Of a stretch of 64,000 nucleotides of DNA, positions 61,054-64,000 are shown piece by piece (position 1 is the first letter of the stretch; the number at the start of each line of letters is the position of its first letter). The notes beneath the pieces are model-generated. The model saw nothing but the letters and a program-made list of their open reading frames with translations, was not told the DNA's origin and searched no databases. The stretch is taken from contig JAFXQB010000012.1 of the NCBI GenBank assembly GCA_017527435.1, positions 1 through 64,000 of the forward strand, read 5' to 3'. The DNA is from Salinivirgaceae bacterium. GTDB taxonomy: Bacteria; Bacteroidota; Bacteroidia; Bacteroidales; SZUA-534. The position numbers were made by a program, and so were the translations under genes.

Positions 61054-62918
61054 TAACTCTCAATCTCGCTCAAATCAATCCACCTGTCACTCTTCTCATC
61101 GAGAAGGCGGCTTACTTCATCGAATCGGGTTGAGAGTTCGGTGATTCGCTTTGCGTCGCTCTCGCCGCCCGACAGAGCCGCTTCAATCTCGCTTTTTTCA
61201 GTCTCGAGTTGCTCAATTTCGGCTTCAAGTTGCTCAAACTCTTTGCGTTCCTTGAATGTCATACGGCGTTTGGATTCGGTGCGCTCGCGCGGCTTCTGCT
61301 GCGATTGCTCGGGCTTGGCGGCCGCCGTTTCGGCTTTTGCCTGACTGTTTTTCCAGTCGCGGTACTGCGTGTAGTTGCCAGGATAGTCCTTAATCTTTCC
61401 ATTGCCTTCAAACACAAACAGATGGTCAACCACCTTGTCCATAAAAAAGCGGTCGTGCGACACAATGAGCACACAGCCGTCATACTTCGACAGATAATCT
61501 TCCAGCACGTTAAGTGTCACAATATCAAGGTCGTTTGTCGGCTCGTCGAGAATCAGGAAATTGGGGTTGCGCATCAGCACCGTCATCAGGTAAAGGCGCT
61601 TGCGCTCGCCGCCGCTCAACTTGCTCACGTAGGCGTAGTGCATCTGATGCGGAAACAGGAAATAGTTCAGAAACTGTGTGGGCGACAGCCTTGTGCCTTC
61701 GCCAACGGCAATGTCTTCGGCCACATCCTGAATCACTTCAATTACGCGCTTGTTCTCGTCGAACGACACTTCTTCCTGCTTGTAGTAGCCGATTTTGATG
61801 GTTGTCCCGATTTCGATTCGGCCGCGGTCGTAGGGCTCGTTGCCTGTGATGATGTTCAGCAGCGTGGTTTTGCCAGCGCCGTTCGCGCCCACCACGCCGA
61901 TTTTCTCGCCGCGGCGGAACTGATAGGTGAAATCGTTGAGCAGCACCTTGTTGCCAAACCGCTTGTCGATGCTGAAAAGGTCGATGATTTTCGTACCCAG
62001 CCGCGAACTTTTTAGGTCGATTTGCATCGATTCGCTTCGGGTGTTCTTGAAGGCCGTGGCCTTGATGTCTTCAAACGCGTCGATGCGGTATTTGGCCTTC
62101 GTTCCGCGCGCCTGCGGCATCCGCCGAATCCAGTCAAGTTCCTTTTTGTAGAGTTGGCGGGCTTTCTCTATCTCGCTGTTTTGGTTGTAGATACGCTCTT
62201 CGCGTTTGGCCAGAAAATACGAGTAGTTGCCGCGGTATTTGAATATTTGCTTGTCGTCGATTTCGTAGATTATGTCGCAAACGCGGTCAAGAAAATAGCG
62301 GTCGTGCGTCACCATTATCAGCGTCTGCTTCGATGAGTTCAAGAATCCCTCAAGCCACTCTATCATATTCAGGTCCAAGTGGTTGGTGGGCTCGTCAAGA
62401 ATCAGAATGTCGGGCTCGTCGATGAGCGTTTTTGCCAGAGCCAGGCGTTTCTTCTGTCCGCCCGACAGTTGGCCCACTTTCTGCTCGAAGTTATTGATAT
62501 TCAGTTGCGAAAGAATCTGTTTGATGCGGCTTTCGTAGTTCCACGCCTTGGCGGCGTCCATTGCGCTGGTGGCGTTGGCCAGCCTTTCGGTGTTGCTGTC
62601 GCGGCAGGCCATCTCATACTCTTTGATGGTTTGCAGCGTCACATCCGACGACTCAAAAACTTCTTCAATGACAGTGAGTTCGGGGTTCAGTTTGGGGCTT
62701 TGCTCAAGATAGCCTAGCCGCAGGTCGTTGCGTATGGTAACGCTTCCGCTGTCGGGGGTGTCGGCTCCTGCCAGAATGCGCAGCAGCGATGTTTTCCCCG
62801 CGCCGTTGTTGGCAATGATGGCTACGCGCTGCTCTTTCTCAACGCTCAAACTGATGCCGTTGTAAAGCACCAGGTCGCCATACGATTTTGTAATGCCTTC
62901 GGCCTGCAGATAATTCAT
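61053..62918 (-). CDS. ABC-F family ATPase (Uup-like)
   Basis: Cytoplasmic ABC-F protein of 621 residues without membrane helices, expected to act on ribosomes or on DNA-junction-like substrates as in Uup. Two nucleotide-binding domains are present: the first has Walker A ANNGAGKTS near 37-45, LSGGQKKRLALAKTL and LILDEPTNHLDL; the second has GANGAGKTT, LSGGERKRLYLMTVL and FLILDEPTNDLDI. The inter-domain linker (about 235-290) contains basic residues (KELDWIRRMPQARGTKAKYRIDAF). The C-terminal coiled coil (about 540-621: KRRMTFKERKEFEQLEAEIEQLETEKSEIEAAL) is the Uup-type tail. Its first Walker A reads NNGAGKT instead of the common GPNGAGKT. Confidence 0.92.
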   Translation of the reverse strand: MNYLQAEGITKSYGDLVLYNGISLSVEKEQRVAIIANNGAGKTSLLRILAGADTPDSGSVTIRNDLRLGYLEQSPKLNPELTVIEEVFESSDVTLQTIKEYEMACRDSNTERLANATSAMDAAKAWNYESRIKQILSQLNINNFEQKVGQLSGGQKKRLALAKTLIDEPDILILDEPTNHLDLNMIEWLEGFLNSSKQTLIMVTHDRYFLDRVCDIIYEIDDKQIFKYRGNYSYFLAKREERIYNQNSEIEKARQLYKKELDWIRRMPQARGTKAKYRIDAFEDIKATAFKNTRSESMQIDLKSSRLGTKIIDLFSIDKRFGNKVLLNDFTYQFRRGEKIGVVGANGAGKTTLLNIITGNEPYDRGRIEIGTTIKIGYYKQEEVSFDENKRVIEVIQDVAEDIAVGEGTRLSPTQFLNYFLFPHQMHYAYVSKLSGGERKRLYLMTVLMRNPNFLILDEPTNDLDIVTLNVLEDYLSKYDGCVLIVSHDRFFMDKVVDHLFVFEGNGKIKDYPGNYTQYRDWKNSQAKAETAAAKPEQSQQKPRERTESKRRMTFKERKEFEQLEAEIEQLETEKSEIEAALSGGESDAKRITELSTRFDEVSRLLDEKSDRWIDLSEIES

Positions 62919-62948
62919 CGCCTTGCTGCTGTATTGAGAGTGAGAATG

Positions 62949-63323
62949 TTATGCGAGAGCGCCTTTCACTTTCTCAACAATCTCGTTCAGTTGCAGCGGC
63001 TTCTCAAAGTAATATTCGGCACCCAGTTCAAGGGCTTTGTCGGCGTCGGTGCGTTCGCTGTCGGCGCTTACAATCATTACCGGGATATTTTTCGTTTTAG
63101 GATTTTCCTTAATTGCAGTCAGCACTTCGAACCCCGACATGCCAGGCATCATAAGATCGAGCAACACAATGTCGATGTGTTTGCGTTTCAGAATTTTCAG
63201 CGCATCCTTCCCTGAGAACGCCACTTCAACAGCAAAATCGTTTTGCTCAAAAACCACTTGCAGCAGCAGATTGTTAGTGGCCGAATCGTCGACCAGCAGA
63301 ACCGTGTTTTTACTTTGTTTCAT
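62949..63323 (-). CDS. Stand-alone response-regulator receiver protein
   Basis: A 124-residue CheY-like domain without an output domain. It has LLVDDSATNN, phospho-acceptor Asp56 in IVLLDLMMPGMSGFEV, the Ser/Thr switch in PVMIVSADSERTDADKALELGAEYYFEKPL and the conserved Lys in EKPL. Such proteins work by contact with a kinase or effector that cannot be identified here. The ATG at 63323 gives the canonical MKQSKNTVLLVDD; the extra 17 residues up to 63374 lack family similarity. A run of nine C residues lies 71-79 bases upstream of the start. Confidence 0.9.
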   Translation of the reverse strand: MKQSKNTVLLVDDSATNNLLLQVVFEQNDFAVEVAFSGKDALKILKRKHIDIVLLDLMMPGMSGFEVLTAIKENPKTKNIPVMIVSADSERTDADKALELGAEYYFEKPLQLNEIVEKVKGALA

Positions 63324-63393
63324 ATTGTTATTGTTCGTTTTACAAGCGTCACCCGCAATTGTTGGCATCAACAAGAAATAATGATTGCAAAGT

Positions 63394-63402
63394 CCCCCCC
63401 CC
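63394..63402. repeat. Homopolymer C9 tract
   Basis: Nine C residues (G9 on the transcribed strand) between the -7 box at 63415-63422 and the receiver gene start. Such runs can slip in replication. Confidence 0.7.
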
Positions 63403-63414
63403 TATTTTCAGTTG

Positions 63415-63422
63415 CAAAAATA
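63415..63422 (-). promoter_or_regulatory. -7 box of the receiver gene
   Basis: Reads TATTTTTG on the minus strand, exact consensus, 91 bases before the ATG. Confidence 0.45.
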
Positions 63423-63491
63423 TGTAAACTTATTTTTTGGAAAATATAAAACTATGACTAATTTCACACAAAATTATATAAACATCCAATT

Positions 63492-64000
63492 ATGCATGAA
63501 ATAAATCTTATATCTGAATGGTCGAAGTTGCTGACAGCCGAGCAGATGGATACGGTTCAGGCAAATAGCGTGGCGTTGAATTACAACAAGGCGGAAATGA
63601 TTTGCAAGCAAGGAGCGTTCGCTTCGAATGTTTATTTCGTCGAAAAAGGATTGATGAAAGCCTACAAAGAGTATAAGAATGGGAATTTGATTATGCGGTT
63701 TGTCAAGCCGGGCGAGATTGTCGGGTTGTCATCGCTTTATAATAAAGGTGTCTATCTCTACTCGGTGGCCAGCGTTGGGGCGTCAGGTGTGATGTCGGTC
63801 ACCGCCGATGTAGTCAAACAGCTCATCCGGGCGAATTCCGATTTTGCCGAAATGGTGATTGGCAAGCTGAATCAAGTCACTGTTGACGAGCACGAGAGAG
63901 TTATCAGTCTGACACAAAAACAGTTGAACGGACGAATCGCTGATGCGGTGCTGCATTTTGCCAACAATGTCTACAATGCAGATGAGTTCAACCTGCAGCT
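63492..64000 (+). CDS. Crp/Fnr-family transcription regulator (partial, 3' end outside window)
   Basis: The frame is open from the ATG at 63492 to the end of the window, 169 codons. Residues 1-120 form a cyclic-nucleotide-binding-type beta-roll (AEMICKQGAFASNVYFVEKGLMKAYKEY, FVKPGEIVGLSSLY). The dimerisation helix follows (NSDFAEMVIGKLNQVTVDEHERVISLTQKQLNGRIADAVLHFA). The helix-turn-helix expected next lies beyond the window. Arg and Glu of a typical cAMP site are not evident, so the ligand is unknown. Genes of this type in Bacteroidota often respond to redox state or oxygen. It is divergent from the receiver gene. Confidence 0.88.
   Translation, partial: MHEINLISEWSKLLTAEQMDTVQANSVALNYNKAEMICKQGAFASNVYFVEKGLMKAYKEYKNGNLIMRFVKPGEIVGLSSLYNKGVYLYSVASVGASGVMSVTADVVKQLIRANSDFAEMVIGKLNQVTVDEHERVISLTQKQLNGRIADAVLHFANNVYNADEFNLQ

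Noticed and set aside
1..64000. tRNA, rRNA or tmRNA genes
   Set aside because: No cloverleaf-type sequence or rRNA segment was recognised by eye on either strand; a covariance-model scan was not possible.

Overview
The window is a piece of a Bacteroidales (phylum Bacteroidota) chromosome. The evidence is a SusC/SusD pair beside a one-protein hybrid two-component regulator, type IX secretion (T9SS) cargo with both kinds of C-terminal sorting domain, a PorP/SprF protein, and repeated -7 boxes of the Bacteroidota form TAnnTTTG. T9SS cargo together with an etfBA-acyl-CoA dehydrogenase operon argues against a typical Bacteroides; family and species cannot be fixed from sequence alone. No rRNA, tRNA, CRISPR array, insertion sequence or prophage was recognised. 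Several 5' ends were set by -7 boxes that lie at or inside longer upstream-extended reading frames.

Layout. 1-6.6 kb: end of a peptidase S74-type protein, argS (minus), dnaA and hisS (plus), then an EamA permease and a TSCPD protein (minus). The AT-rich gap before dnaA has degenerate DnaA boxes. 6.6-16.4 kb: a minimal polysaccharide-utilisation-type locus (long leader with a LacI-type palindrome, susC, susD, terminator, hybrid two-component regulator) with no glycan-degrading enzyme. 16.4-20.3 kb: etfB-etfA-acyl-CoA dehydrogenase behind a good promoter. 20.4-24.8 kb: a lipoprotein alpha/beta-hydrolase, class II fructose-bisphosphate aldolase, a putative outer-membrane barrel lipoprotein and a flippase-like membrane protein. 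24.9-33.5 kb: a compact surface-glycan operon (initiating sugar transferase, flippase, two glycosyltransferases, ligase/polymerase) that runs into uvrA and a UPF0158 gene. 33.6-37.3 kb: a universal stress protein (minus), then nucleoside phosphorylase, a SirB1-like protein and a Wzz-like membrane protein (plus). 37.4-52.8 kb: two giant T9SS substrates on the minus strand, one (2350 aa, PKD repeats, type B sorting domain) directly followed by its PorP/SprF partner, the other (2094 aa, type A sorting domain), with truA between them. 52.8-58.1 kb: a noncoding gap with a strong candidate for an unannotated RNA of about 200 nt on the minus strand, then a four-gene cassette of exported proteins of unknown function. 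58.1-64 kb: a LytTR regulator and LytS-type kinase, a 44-residue lipoprotein coupled to nth, an ABC-F ATPase, a stand-alone receiver protein and the start of a Crp/Fnr regulator.

How it works together. Much of the window concerns the cell envelope: nutrient uptake (SusCD with its sensor), surface polysaccharide assembly, and very large secreted or surface-anchored adhesin-like proteins. The least explained parts, and the best places to look for something new, are the minus-strand RNA candidate (53116-53314), the exported four-gene cassette beside it (53665-58054), and the orphan susCD locus with its palindromic operator.
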